Source of the DNA: Myxococcales bacterium
GTDB taxonomy: Bacteria; Myxococcota_A; UBA9160; SMWR01
Reading direction: 5' to 3'
NCBI GenBank assembly: GCA_029881215.1
Contig: JAOUNA010000010.1
Location: forward strand, 1-36,937
DNA: 36,937 nucleotides
Part shown: piece by piece, positions 12,858 through 20,971 of the stretch
Layout: the number at the start of each line of letters is the position of its first letter
Position numbering within the stretch: position 1 is the first letter of the stretch
Made by a program: the position numbers and the translations under genes
Notes under the pieces: generated by a model
Told to the model about the DNA's origin: nothing
Database searches by the model: none
Seen by the model: only the letters and a program-made list of their open reading frames with translations

Positions 12858-14803
12858 GCGTCGGACGTCGACCGACACGACCGACCCGCAAGCGCAGCGC
12901 GAGCGGAGCGCGGGCGGCCGGTGCGGGCGCCGGCCGCGCTGCGGTGCGCGAGGGTCTCGCGCGGCTCGGCGTGCGCAATCTCGTCCTCGCCATCCACGAC
13001 GTCAGCTTCCCGAGCGACGCCGAGGAAGATACCGGTCGTGGCTCGCCCTACTCGGAGACCGGTGCGCGCTTTCTGCGCTTCGTGCGCTCGCTCGGCTTCA
13101 CGGGAATCCAGCTCGGCCCGCAGGGTCAGACGAGCGCCGGCAACCCGTCTCCCTACGATGCGACGCTTTTCTCGAGGAGCTTCCTGTCGATCTCGTTGTC
13201 GCGACTCGCCGAGGATGACCGCTGGGAGGCACTGCTGCCGCGGGCAACGCTGCGCGCCCTGGTCGCCGCGCGTGCAGCAGGCAGCGAAGAACGCGTGCCG
13301 TACGCGGTCGTGTATCGGATCCACGCGGAGGCGCTCGGGCAGGCGTTCGCTCGTTTTCAGACCCGCAGCGCGGCGAGCCGCGCGCGCCCCGACCGATTCG
13401 CCGCGCGCTTCGAGGACTTCTGCCAGCGCAACGAAGCGTGGCTCGAGCGCGACGCGCTGTTCAGTGCGCTCGAGCTCGAGCACGCGGGAGCGCCCTGGCA
13501 AGAGTGGGGCGAGGATACCTCGCTGCGTGCCTCGCCCCGCGTCGAGGCGCTGGCAGCCAAGCATCGCGATGCGCTGCAGCGCTACCGCTTCGTCCAGTGG
13601 ATTGCCCACGAGCAGCATCGGACCTTCGTGGAGCGGGCGCACCAGCTCGGGCTGCAGCTCTACGGCGACATGCAGATCGGCCTGTCGGAGCGCGACGCGT
13701 GGGCCTTCCGCGACACGCTCCTGCCCGGCTACTGGATGGGTGCGCCGCCGAGCCGGACGAATCCCGAGGGACAGGCGTGGCACCACCCGGTGCTCGATCC
13801 CGACCGGTACTTCGAGGACGGCGCTGCCGGCCCGGCGATTCGCTTCCTCGAGGCGCGGGTGGAGAAGCTGCTCGACGAGTTCGACGGGCTGCGCATCGAC
13901 CATCCGCACGGTCTGGTCTGCCCGTGGGTGTACCGGGCGGACGACCCGGATCCGCTGCGGGCAACCCGCGCAGGGGCGCGCCTGTTCTCGTCGCCCGATC
14001 TCCCCGATCACCCCGAGCTCGCGCGCTTCGCCATTGCGTCTCGCGCACAGCTCAATCCCAAGCCCGGCACGCCGCGCTACGCCGACGACTGGGTGGTCGA
14101 TCTCACCCCCGAGCAGGTGGACCGCTACGCCGTGCTCTTCGATCGCGTCGTCGCCTGCCTGCGGCGCCAGGGCCGCGATTCGTCCCAGCTCATCTGCGAG
14201 GTGCTGAGCACCCAGCCGTACCCGTTGGAGCGGGTGCTGGCGCGACACGGTCTGGGTCGCTTCCGAGTCACCCAGAAGGCGGATCTGCGCGACGCGTCCG
14301 ACGTCTACCGCAGCGAGAACGCACGACCGGTGGACTGGGTGATGCTCGGCAACCACGACACCGAGCCGATCTGGCGCCTGCTCGGCGCGTGGCGCGAGCA
14401 GGGAACGCTCGAGGCCCGCGCCCGCTACGCCGCCGAGCGCCTGGCCTCCGAGCCGGAGCAGCGCGCGGCGCTGTGCGAGCGCTTCGCTCGCGACGGCTCC
14501 CTCTTGGCACACGGGCTCTTCGCGGACCTGCTGGTGAGCCGCGCGGAGAACGTGATGATCTTCTTCTCGGATCTCTTCGGGCTGACCGACGTCTACAATC
14601 GCCCGGGCGTGGTCTCTGCGGAGAACTGGAGCCTGCGCCTGCCGTGTGATTTCGAGCGGGCCTACCGCGACAGCGTCGCGAGCGGTCGGGCACTCAGCCT
14701 GCCGCGCGCCATCGCACTCGCGCTGCGCGCGCGCGGGATCGGCGCCGATGGGAGCGATTGCAGGCTCCTCGAAGCGCTCGACGCGCGCTCCATCGACGCG
14801 TGA
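12854..14803 (+). CDS. Divergent GH77 4-alpha-glucanotransferase-like protein
   Basis: 649 residues from a GTG that overlaps the glgX stop by 4 nt; the 30-45 residues after the start are Arg/Ala-rich and poorly conserved in type. GH77 (amylomaltase) features are present but altered: SPYSETGARF near 75 and NPSPYDATLFSRSF near 100, LYGDMQIGLSERDAWAF (usual GDLPIYVAxDSADVW), the nucleophile Asp349 in LRIDHPHGL, a probable acid/base Glu449 in LICEVLS (usual AEDLG) and Asp502 in LGNHDTEP (usual THDN). The Asp-to-Glu distance is 100 residues against about 48 in E. coli MalQ and in the second GH77 protein of this window, so about 50 residues are inserted in the active-site region. It probably transfers or disproportionates alpha-1,4-glucan; its exact donor and acceptor are unknown. 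Confidence 0.75.
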
Positions 14804-14939
14804 GGTCGGGCGTCGCGGGAGTCGGGCGGGAGCTCCGGGGCTCGGTCAGGCTTCCCCACCTCGCCCCATTCCGCCCCGCAGCTCGATTTCGAGAATCCGC
14901 AGAGGCGTTTCCGCAGAGCACGAGAGAACGCGGCTTCAT

Positions 14940-14960
14940 TGGTATACTCCGTGCACGTCG
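14940..14960 (+). promoter_or_regulatory. Candidate extended -10 promoter for the second glucan block
   Basis: The 202-nt gap between the divergent GH77 gene and the glycosyltransferase contains TGGTATACT (14940-14948), an extended -10 (TGn plus TATACT, five of six matches to TATAAT), 57 nt before the GTG start. No -35 box is evident. CACGTCG follows at 14954-14960, echoing the element upstream of glgE. It could make the glycosyltransferase-malQ-glgP genes partly independent of the glgE transcript. Confidence 0.4.
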
Positions 14961-15005
14961 GATCCGCGGGAAGCGTCCGCGCGAGCACAGTGGTCGGGAG
15001 TCTCG

Positions 15006-16331
15006 GTGAGTTTTCACATCCTCTCCTTCGAGGGGCCCGATCCGTACGCACGGGTCGGTGGGCTGGCGACGCGTGTGGATGGGCTGGTCGACGCGCTGGC
15101 CTCGCTCGGCTTCCCGACCCACCTCTGGTTCGTGGGAGATCCCTCGCTTCCCGGCCACGAGCTGCGCGGCAACGTGATCCTGCACCGCTGGTGCCAGTGG
15201 ATCAGCGCGTTGCACCGCAGCAGTGTCTACGACGGCGAATGGGGCAAGGCGGCGGACTTCGCCGGCTCGCTGCCGCCTTTCCTGGTCGACCAGATGCTGC
15301 GGCCGCAGTTCGAGATCTCTGCGCAAGAACGCGCCGTGGTGATCGCCGAGGAATGGCAGACGGTGGGCGCCGTGCTGCATCTGGACGAGCGCCTGCGCCA
15401 CACCGGGCTGCGCTCGCGCGTGCGCTTGCTGTGGAATGCGAACAACACCTTCGGATTCGAGCACATCCCCTGGGAGCGGCTGGCGCGCGCCGCCACCATC
15501 ACGACGGTCAGTCGCTACATGAAGCAGCTGATGCGCGAGCGCGGCATCGACGCCGTGGTGATTCCGAACGGTCTGCCACCCGAGGCCTTCGAGCCGCCGA
15601 ACCGCGCCCGGGTCGCCCAGCTGCGGCGGCGCGTCCGGGGTCGCACGTTGCTCGCGAAGATGGCCCGCTGGGATCCGGACAAGCGCTGGATGCAGGCGGT
15701 CGAGATCGTGACGGCGATGAAGGTCCGGGGCTGGCGCCCGCTGCTGCTCGCCCGAGGCGGCTCCGAGCCGTACGGAGAGGAGGTCCTTTCCGCTGCGCGG
15801 GCGCGCGGCCTCAACGTGGTGGACGCCTGGATGGAGACGGACGGCGTCGATTTCCTCTCCGCCCTGCAAGACGTGGCGGCGATCGACGTGGTGAATCTCA
15901 AGTCGCACGTCGATGCGGAGAGCCGCCGCGTCCTGCTGCGAGCCAGTGACGCGGTGCTCGCGAACAGTCGGCACGAGCCCTTCGGTCTCGTCGGGCTCGA
16001 GACGATGGCGGCCGGCGGCGTGGCCTGCATCGGCAGCTCGGGTGAGGATTACGCCGTGGCCGGCCAGAACGCCCTGATCCTCGAGAGCGACGACCCGGAG
16101 GAGTTCCTCTCGCTGTTCGATCAGCTGCGCGCTCATCCCCGACAGATGCGCGCGCTGCGCCGCGCGGGACGGGACACGGCGCGACGCTTCGCGTGGCCCG
16201 CGATCATCGAGCGCGTGCTGCTGCCGCGCCTGAACATCGCGAGGCCGCCGCTGCCCCGCGAGTCCGGTGTGCCCCGCGGCGCGTCGCTGCCCACTGCGCC
16301 GGGCGCGGCGATCCTCGGCGCCCGTGCCTGA
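15006..16331 (+). CDS. GT-B glycosyltransferase of the alpha-glucan operon
   Basis: 441-residue retaining GT-B glycosyltransferase (GT4/GT5-like). The N-terminal Rossmann half has the ARVGGLATRVDGLVDAL loop (15-31) where such enzymes bind donor phosphate. The C-terminal half has AKMARWDPDKRW (217-228; the basic residues contact the nucleotide-sugar diphosphate) and the EX7E-type motif Glu324 to Glu332 in NSRHEPFGLVGLE. The GTG at 15006 has GGGAG just upstream; the sequence before it has no domain character. It sits between GlgE-pathway genes and malQ, so the substrate is probably an alpha-glucan or a short primer. It could supply maltose-1-phosphate or glucan from ADP-glucose as GlgM/GlgA do, but it lacks the typical N-terminal signature of those enzymes, so this is inference only. 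The C-terminal 25 residues are Pro/Ala-rich. Confidence 0.75.
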   Translation: MSFHILSFEGPDPYARVGGLATRVDGLVDALASLGFPTHLWFVGDPSLPGHELRGNVILHRWCQWISALHRSSVYDGEWGKAADFAGSLPPFLVDQMLRPQFEISAQERAVVIAEEWQTVGAVLHLDERLRHTGLRSRVRLLWNANNTFGFEHIPWERLARAATITTVSRYMKQLMRERGIDAVVIPNGLPPEAFEPPNRARVAQLRRRVRGRTLLAKMARWDPDKRWMQAVEIVTAMKVRGWRPLLLARGGSEPYGEEVLSAARARGLNVVDAWMETDGVDFLSALQDVAAIDVVNLKSHVDAESRRVLLRASDAVLANSRHEPFGLVGLETMAAGGVACIGSSGEDYAVAGQNALILESDDPEEFLSLFDQLRAHPRQMRALRRAGRDTARRFAWPAIIERVLLPRLNIARPPLPRESGVPRGASLPTAPGAAILGARA

Positions 16332-16358
16332 GGCGGCGTCACCCCCGCCGGAGCCACG

Positions 16359-18242
16359 TTGGACCGCGCCTCGTTGACAGAACGCGCGGAGCGCGCGGGA
16401 ATCCTCTCCCGCTACACCGCGAGCGGCGGGGAGGTGCGCGCGACCCCCGATCGGACGCGGGCTCTGCTGCTCGACGCGCTCGCGAGCGGAGCGACGGGGT
16501 CTGCGGCCGCACGGGGCGCCCGGAGTGGGCGAGGCCGGGCTGCGGGCCGCGCCGCGCCGACGCCCTGCGCGAGCGTTGCGGAGCGACTCGGTGAGCGACG
16601 GGCCTTCGGACTGTGGGCGAATCTCTATTCGCTGCGCAGCGAGCGCGGCATCGGCATCGGCAATCTGGGCGATCTCCGCGCGCTGGTGCGCTTCGCCGCA
16701 GACGCCGGCGCAGTCTTCGTGGGCCTGAGCCCGCTGCACGCCATCCGCAACCGCCCACCCGATGTGAGTCCCTATCAGCCGCTCACGCGGCTCTTCCGCA
16801 ATGCGCTCTACCTCGATCCCACGCTGGCGCCCGAGTGGGAGAGCGCTCCGGCCGCGCGTCGCCAGCTCGAAGAAGGTGCCGGCGCCGCCGCGCGCAGGCG
16901 GCTGCTCGCCGCCGCGCGCATCGACTACGCGGGCTGCGCCGACCTGCACGCCGCGCTGCTGGCGCATCTCTACCGCGCATTCCGCGAGCAGCACCTGCAG
17001 CACGAGAGTCCGCGTGGGCGGGCCTTCGCCGCGTTCGTGCGCAACGGCGGAACGCTGCTGCGCGATTTCGCCGTCTTCTGTGCGCTCGAGGAGGATCTCG
17101 CGGCGCGCGGAACCGCCCGAGACTGGCGCCGCTGGCCGGCGGAGTTCCGCTCGCCGTCGTCGCCGCAGGTGCGCCGCTTCTGCGACACGCACGCGGAAGC
17201 GATCGAGCGCAACCTCTACGCGCAGTTCGAGCTCGACCGACAGCTGGCCTTCGTGGCCGAGGAGGCGCGTGCGGCGGGCCTGCCGATCGGCTTCTATGCG
17301 GACCTCGCCGTCGGAAGCGCGCTGTCGGGCTTCGACACCTGGGCGTTCCCCGATCTCTTCCTCGCCGATGTGTCACTCGGTGCGCCGCCGGACGACTATG
17401 CGGCGCAGGGTCAGGACTGGGGCATGCCGCCGATGCATCCCCAGCGCCTCGTCGACGACGACTTCCGCTACTGGAGGACCCTGCTGCGCGCCGGCTTCGC
17501 GCACGCGGGCATGCTGCGCATCGATCACGTGATGAGTGTCCTGCGCCAGTTCTGGATTCCGGCGGGAGAGCCCGCCAGCGCGGGCGCCTACGTGCGCTTC
17601 CCCGCGCTCGAGCTTCTCGGCGTGCTCGGTGAGGAGAGCCGGCGCGCGGGGGCGCTGGTGGTGGGAGAGGATCTGGGAACGGTGCCGCGCGGGCTGCCGT
17701 CGCTGTTGGCGCGCTATGCGGTGCTGTCCTCCCGCGTGCTGCTGTTCGAGCGCGACCGCAGGGGGACGTTCAGGCCCGCCCACCGCTACCCGACCCGCGT
17801 CCTCGTGACTGCCAACACCCATGACGTCGCGCCGCTCGCGTCGTACTGGGAAGGCGAGGATCTGGCGCTGCGCCAATCGCTCGGCCTCTGGGGCGGCGCG
17901 GGCGAGTTCGCGCGCGCGCGCAAACTGCGCGAGGCGGCGCGTCGAGCGCTGCTGCGGCGGCTCTCGGCAGACGCGGACCTGGCGGGCGATGCAATGCCGG
18001 AGTATCCGGATCTGTGCGCCGCTATCCACCGCTTTCTGTGTCGGACGCCGGCGTCTCTGATCGGTGTTTCGCTCGACGACCTCGCCGCCGAGACGCAGCC
18101 GGTGAATCTGCCGGGTGTCCCTCAGGAGATCTACGCGAGCTGGACGCGGCGCATGGCGTCTTCCGTCGACTCGCTCGCCGTGGACCCCGGCGTGTTGCGC
18201 GCGCTCGACGGCACGAGCGAGCGCGCCTGGCGAGCGCCTTGA
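16359..18242 (+). CDS. malQ: 4-alpha-glucanotransferase (amylomaltase)
   Basis: Canonical GH77 enzyme, 627 residues, which transfers maltooligosaccharide units between alpha-1,4-glucans and releases glucose. The barrel begins with RAFGLWANLYSLRSERGIGI (residue about 83); GFYADLAVGSALSGFDTWAF, GAPPDDYAAQGQDWGMPP, nucleophile Asp389 in LRIDHVM, acid/base Glu437 in VVGEDLG and Asp489 in NTHDVAP follow. The spacings of 48 and 52 residues equal those of E. coli MalQ (448/496/548, from memory). The chosen start is a TTG preceded by GGAG 6 nt upstream; no better in-frame start lies upstream within the 27-nt gap after the glycosyltransferase gene, while TTG at 16374 is a weaker alternative. Residues about 45-80 are an Ala/Arg/Gly-rich linker. 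It probably handles the short chains released by GlgX and GlgP. Confidence 0.93.
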   Translation: MDRASLTERAERAGILSRYTASGGEVRATPDRTRALLLDALASGATGSAAARGARSGRGRAAGRAAPTPCASVAERLGERRAFGLWANLYSLRSERGIGIGNLGDLRALVRFAADAGAVFVGLSPLHAIRNRPPDVSPYQPLTRLFRNALYLDPTLAPEWESAPAARRQLEEGAGAAARRRLLAAARIDYAGCADLHAALLAHLYRAFREQHLQHESPRGRAFAAFVRNGGTLLRDFAVFCALEEDLAARGTARDWRRWPAEFRSPSSPQVRRFCDTHAEAIERNLYAQFELDRQLAFVAEEARAAGLPIGFYADLAVGSALSGFDTWAFPDLFLADVSLGAPPDDYAAQGQDWGMPPMHPQRLVDDDFRYWRTLLRAGFAHAGMLRIDHVMSVLRQFWIPAGEPASAGAYVRFPALELLGVLGEESRRAGALVVGEDLGTVPRGLPSLLARYAVLSSRVLLFERDRRGTFRPAHRYPTRVLVTANTHDVAPLASYWEGEDLALRQSLGLWGGAGEFARARKLREAARRALLRRLSADADLAGDAMPEYPDLCAAIHRFLCRTPASLIGVSLDDLAAETQPVNLPGVPQEIYASWTRRMASSVDSLAVDPGVLRALDGTSERAWRAP

Positions 18243-18271
18243 GCGCGCCGCATCCCGCGTGGAAGTGAGCC

Positions 18272-19984
18272 ATGTCAGCGAATCCCGTCGTCGCGTACTT
18301 CTCGATGGAGATTGCGCTCGATCCCTCGGTGCCGACGTACGCCGGCGGGCTCGGCATCCTCGCCGGCGATACGCTCCGCTCGGCGGCCGATCTCGGCATT
18401 CCCATGGTCGGTGTGACCCTGGCGCATCGGCGCGGCTACTTCCACCAGGTTCTCGATTCCCAGGGTCGCCAGAGCGAGGAGCCGGTTCGCTGGTCCATCG
18501 ACGATTTCGCCGAGCGCCTCGACACGCGCATCGAGATCCAGGTCGAGGACCGGCCGGTTCGGGTGGCGGCGTGGCGCTACCGGATGCGGGGCGTCGGCGA
18601 TTTCGAGGTTCCCGTCTTCCTTCTCGACACCGAGCTGCCCGAGAACGACGCCGCCGCCCGGCAGCTGACGGATTCGCTCTACGGCGGCGACAGCCGCCAC
18701 CGCCTGTGCCAGGAGGCCGTGCTCGGCCTCGCTGGCCTGCGCATGCTGCGCGCCCTCGGCTACGACGAGATCGCGCGCTTCCATCTCAACGAGGGCCACG
18801 CCGCGCTGGTGATCGTGGGCCTGGTCGAGGAGAGCGCGGCCGTGGACGGCGGGCGAACGGCAGCCGCACGGCTCGAGGCCGTCCGCACGCGCTGCGTCTT
18901 CACGACGCACACGCCGGTCCCGGCCGGTCAGGATCGATTTTCGCGGGACCTCGTCGCGCGCGTGCTGGGCGAATCGCGCTGCGCGCTGCTCGAGATCTGC
19001 GCGGGGAAGAGCGAGATCAATCTGACCGAGATTGCGCTCTCGGGCTCGCGCTTCATCAACGGCGTTGCCATGCGCCACGGCGAGATCTCCCGCGGCATGT
19101 TTCCGTCGTATCCGATCCATTCGATCACCAACGGCGTGCACGTCCGAACCTGGGCCACGCCTGCCATTGCCCAGCTCTACGATCGGCATCTGCCCGATTG
19201 GCCGCGAGACGCCCTCTGCCTGCGCTACGCCATCAGCATCCCGCTCGAAGAGATCTGGAGCGCGCACCGGGAGGCCAAGCGGGCGCTCCTGGCGGCGGTG
19301 AATCGCGAGAGCAACGCGGGCTTCGATCAGGACGTCTTCACGCTCGGTCTGGCGCGGCGCGCCACCGCGTACAAGCGTCTGGGGCTCGTGTTCCGCGATC
19401 TCGAGCGACTGCGGGCGATCGCGCGCGCCGAGGGGCCGCTGCAGATCGTGCTCGCGGGCAAGGCGCATCCCCGCGACGAAGACGGCAAGCAGATCATCCA
19501 GAGCATCCATCGAGCCCGCGACGCGCTGCGCGGCGACGTCGCCGTGGCTTACCTGCCGAATTACGACATGTCACTCGCGCGCCTGCTCTGCGGCGGATCC
19601 GATGTCTGGCTCAACACGCCGATCCCGCCCCTCGAGGCGTCGGGCACGAGCGGCATGAAAGCCGCCGTGAACGGCGTGCCGAGCTTGAGCATCCTGGACG
19701 GCTGGTGGATCGAAGGGCACGTCGAAGGCATGACGGGCTGGGCGATTCGCGGCGACGACGCAGCGCGCGGCGGCGCGGGAGGCGACGAAGCGGATGCCGA
19801 GGCTCTCTACCGCGCGCTCGCCGGCGCGGTGATGCCGTGCTTCTACAAGCAGCACGAGCAATTCGTGCGGATCATGCGCTACGCGATCGCCATAAACGCC
19901 GCTTTCTTCAACAGCGAGCGCATGCTCTGGCAGTACCTGCACAGCGCCTATCACGTGGAGCTCGGCGTCGGCACGCCCGTGTGA
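18272..19984 (+). CDS. glgP: Alpha-glucan (glycogen) phosphorylase, short form
   Basis: GT35 phosphorylase that releases glucose-1-phosphate from the non-reducing ends of alpha-1,4-glucan, with pyridoxal phosphate as cofactor. It is the short bacterial/archaeal type, 570 residues, starting directly at VVAYFSMEIALDPSVPTYAG with no long N-terminal extension as in the E. coli or animal enzymes. The PLP-binding lysine is Lys463 in GTSGMKAAVNG, followed by LDGWWIEG. RFHLNEGHAAL (about 170), FTTHTPVPAGQDRF (about 210) and ATAYKRLGL are also family-typical. The ATG has GGAAGTGAG upstream and lies 29 nt after malQ. A Gly/Ala-rich stretch at about residue 495-505 is probably a surface loop. It ends the glucan block and closes the synthesis/degradation cycle. 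Confidence 0.93.
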   Translation: MSANPVVAYFSMEIALDPSVPTYAGGLGILAGDTLRSAADLGIPMVGVTLAHRRGYFHQVLDSQGRQSEEPVRWSIDDFAERLDTRIEIQVEDRPVRVAAWRYRMRGVGDFEVPVFLLDTELPENDAAARQLTDSLYGGDSRHRLCQEAVLGLAGLRMLRALGYDEIARFHLNEGHAALVIVGLVEESAAVDGGRTAAARLEAVRTRCVFTTHTPVPAGQDRFSRDLVARVLGESRCALLEICAGKSEINLTEIALSGSRFINGVAMRHGEISRGMFPSYPIHSITNGVHVRTWATPAIAQLYDRHLPDWPRDALCLRYAISIPLEEIWSAHREAKRALLAAVNRESNAGFDQDVFTLGLARRATAYKRLGLVFRDLERLRAIARAEGPLQIVLAGKAHPRDEDGKQIIQSIHRARDALRGDVAVAYLPNYDMSLARLLCGGSDVWLNTPIPPLEASGTSGMKAAVNGVPSLSILDGWWIEGHVEGMTGWAIRGDDAARGGAGGDEADAEALYRALAGAVMPCFYKQHEQFVRIMRYAIAINAAFFNSERMLWQYLHSAYHVELGVGTPV

Positions 19985-20077
19985 CCCGGGCCGAGCAGAG
20001 CGCCATGGCCGCCGCCCGGCGCGGCGCGCGCGCCCGAGGCTTGGGTCGCGGTCGAGCTCCGGCTGCGCCTGGCTGGT

Positions 20078-20106
20078 TTGTCTTCATTCCGGAACCGGTG
20101 ATAACT
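20078..20106 (+). promoter_or_regulatory. Candidate promoter for the secreted-protein gene
   Basis: After glgP, TTGTCT (20078-20083; four of six to TTGACA) lies 16-17 nt before GATAAC/ATAACT (20100-20106), in a locally less GC-rich patch about 125 nt before the ATG at 20231. TTCCGGAA and ACCGGT, two short palindromes, sit in the spacer and could bind a regulator. The call is weak and based on sequence only. Confidence 0.27.
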
Positions 20107-20159
20107 TCTGGCCGCGCGGGTGGGGCGCTGCCTGCGCGGGCGCCGCATGGGCCCGCGCG

Positions 20160-20216
20160 GGGAGCGTGGGAAGGAGCGCTCCCATGGGCCGACGTCTCTC
20201 CAGACGTCTCCGGCCC
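20160..20216 (+). repeat. Two consecutive inverted repeats in the leader of the secreted-protein gene
   Basis: GGGAGCG (20160-20166) pairs with CGCTCCC (20177-20183). Then GACGTCT (20191-20197) pairs perfectly with AGACGTC (20202-20208) around a CTCC loop, flanked by GGGCC (20186-20190) and GGCCC (20212-20216), which can lengthen the stem. The structures end just before the AAGGAA ribosome-binding site at 20221. There is no T-run, so a classical terminator for the glucan operon is not supported; a structured 5' leader or operator is equally possible. Confidence 0.5.
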
Positions 20217-20230
20217 ACGAAAGGAATGCC

Positions 20231-20902
20231 ATGAAACCGCGTGTCCTCTTCGTGATTGCGTGTCTCGTTGCAACGGTCTTCGCAGCCATTGCCGGTGCCG
20301 AACCGGGGAGCGTGAAGTTCTCAGGTCACGACAGCAGCACAACGAAGGACTTCGAGGTCAGAGCCCCGTGGCTACTGGATTGGCAGGTCAAGAGCGAATT
20401 TCCCGAGCTCGCAACCTTCGTCCTGCGCCTGGAGGATGCGGCGTCCGGACAGCTGCTCGGAATCGTCACGGACTTCGCTGGCACCGGGCGCGGCTTGAAG
20501 CTCTTCCGCAAGAGCGGTTCGTTCCGTCTCGAAACCATCGGCCAGAACGCGGACTGGTCGGTCGAAATCACGGAGATCAGCGAGGCCTGGGCGGATCGCC
20601 TCGAACACATGCCCAAGGCCGCCGATCAGGAGCGCCGGCGCGCCGCGATGTCGGAGAAGCAGGTGAGCGTGAATTCGTTCAGCGGCTGGCGCGCGAAGAA
20701 CGATCAGACGCTGATCCTCATCGGCGCCGGTGAGGTGGGCTTCCGCATCTCGTTTGGAGCGGGCGGCTGCCCGGGGCTGGCAGCGGCCAAGACGATCTCC
20801 TTCGTGACTCCCGAAAAGGGGGCGCTCAGCGTGTACGACTCGATTCTTCTCGAGGATGGCACGCGCTGCTACTTCGACCAGGTCACGCTGAACCCGCAAT
20901 AG
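20231..20902 (+). CDS. Secreted protein of unknown function, possible DUF6491-like C-terminus
   Basis: 223 residues with a Sec signal peptide (positively charged MKPR, hydrophobic core, probable cleavage after AIAGA near residue 23), so it is exported to the periplasm or beyond. The mature N-terminal half (VKFSGHDSSTTKDFEV followed by a Trp-rich strand pattern) looks like a small beta-sandwich. The C-terminal third has a spaced GCPGLAAAKTISF, a conserved-looking Asp and a late Cys (GTRCYF) that resemble DUF6491-type proteins; the two Cys could form a disulfide. The ATG has AAGGAA 4 nt upstream. It is a single-gene unit with its own possible promoter, convergent with the oxidoreductase genes. 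No enzymatic motif is seen. Confidence 0.75.
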   Translation: MKPRVLFVIACLVATVFAAIAGAEPGSVKFSGHDSSTTKDFEVRAPWLLDWQVKSEFPELATFVLRLEDAASGQLLGIVTDFAGTGRGLKLFRKSGSFRLETIGQNADWSVEITEISEAWADRLEHMPKAADQERRRAAMSEKQVSVNSFSGWRAKNDQTLILIGAGEVGFRISFGAGGCPGLAAAKTISFVTPEKGALSVYDSILLEDGTRCYFDQVTLNPQ

Positions 20903-20971
20903 GGCGCACGACAACGCCGCGAACGCGCGCGATGGCGCGGGCCCCTGCGCGCGCGGCGCCCCGGCGCGGCG

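Noticed and set aside
14694-17192. Long minus-strand open frame opposite the glycosyltransferase and malQ genes
   Set aside because: Antisense to two conserved enzymes, with Arg/His-rich low-complexity content; an artefact of GC-rich codons.
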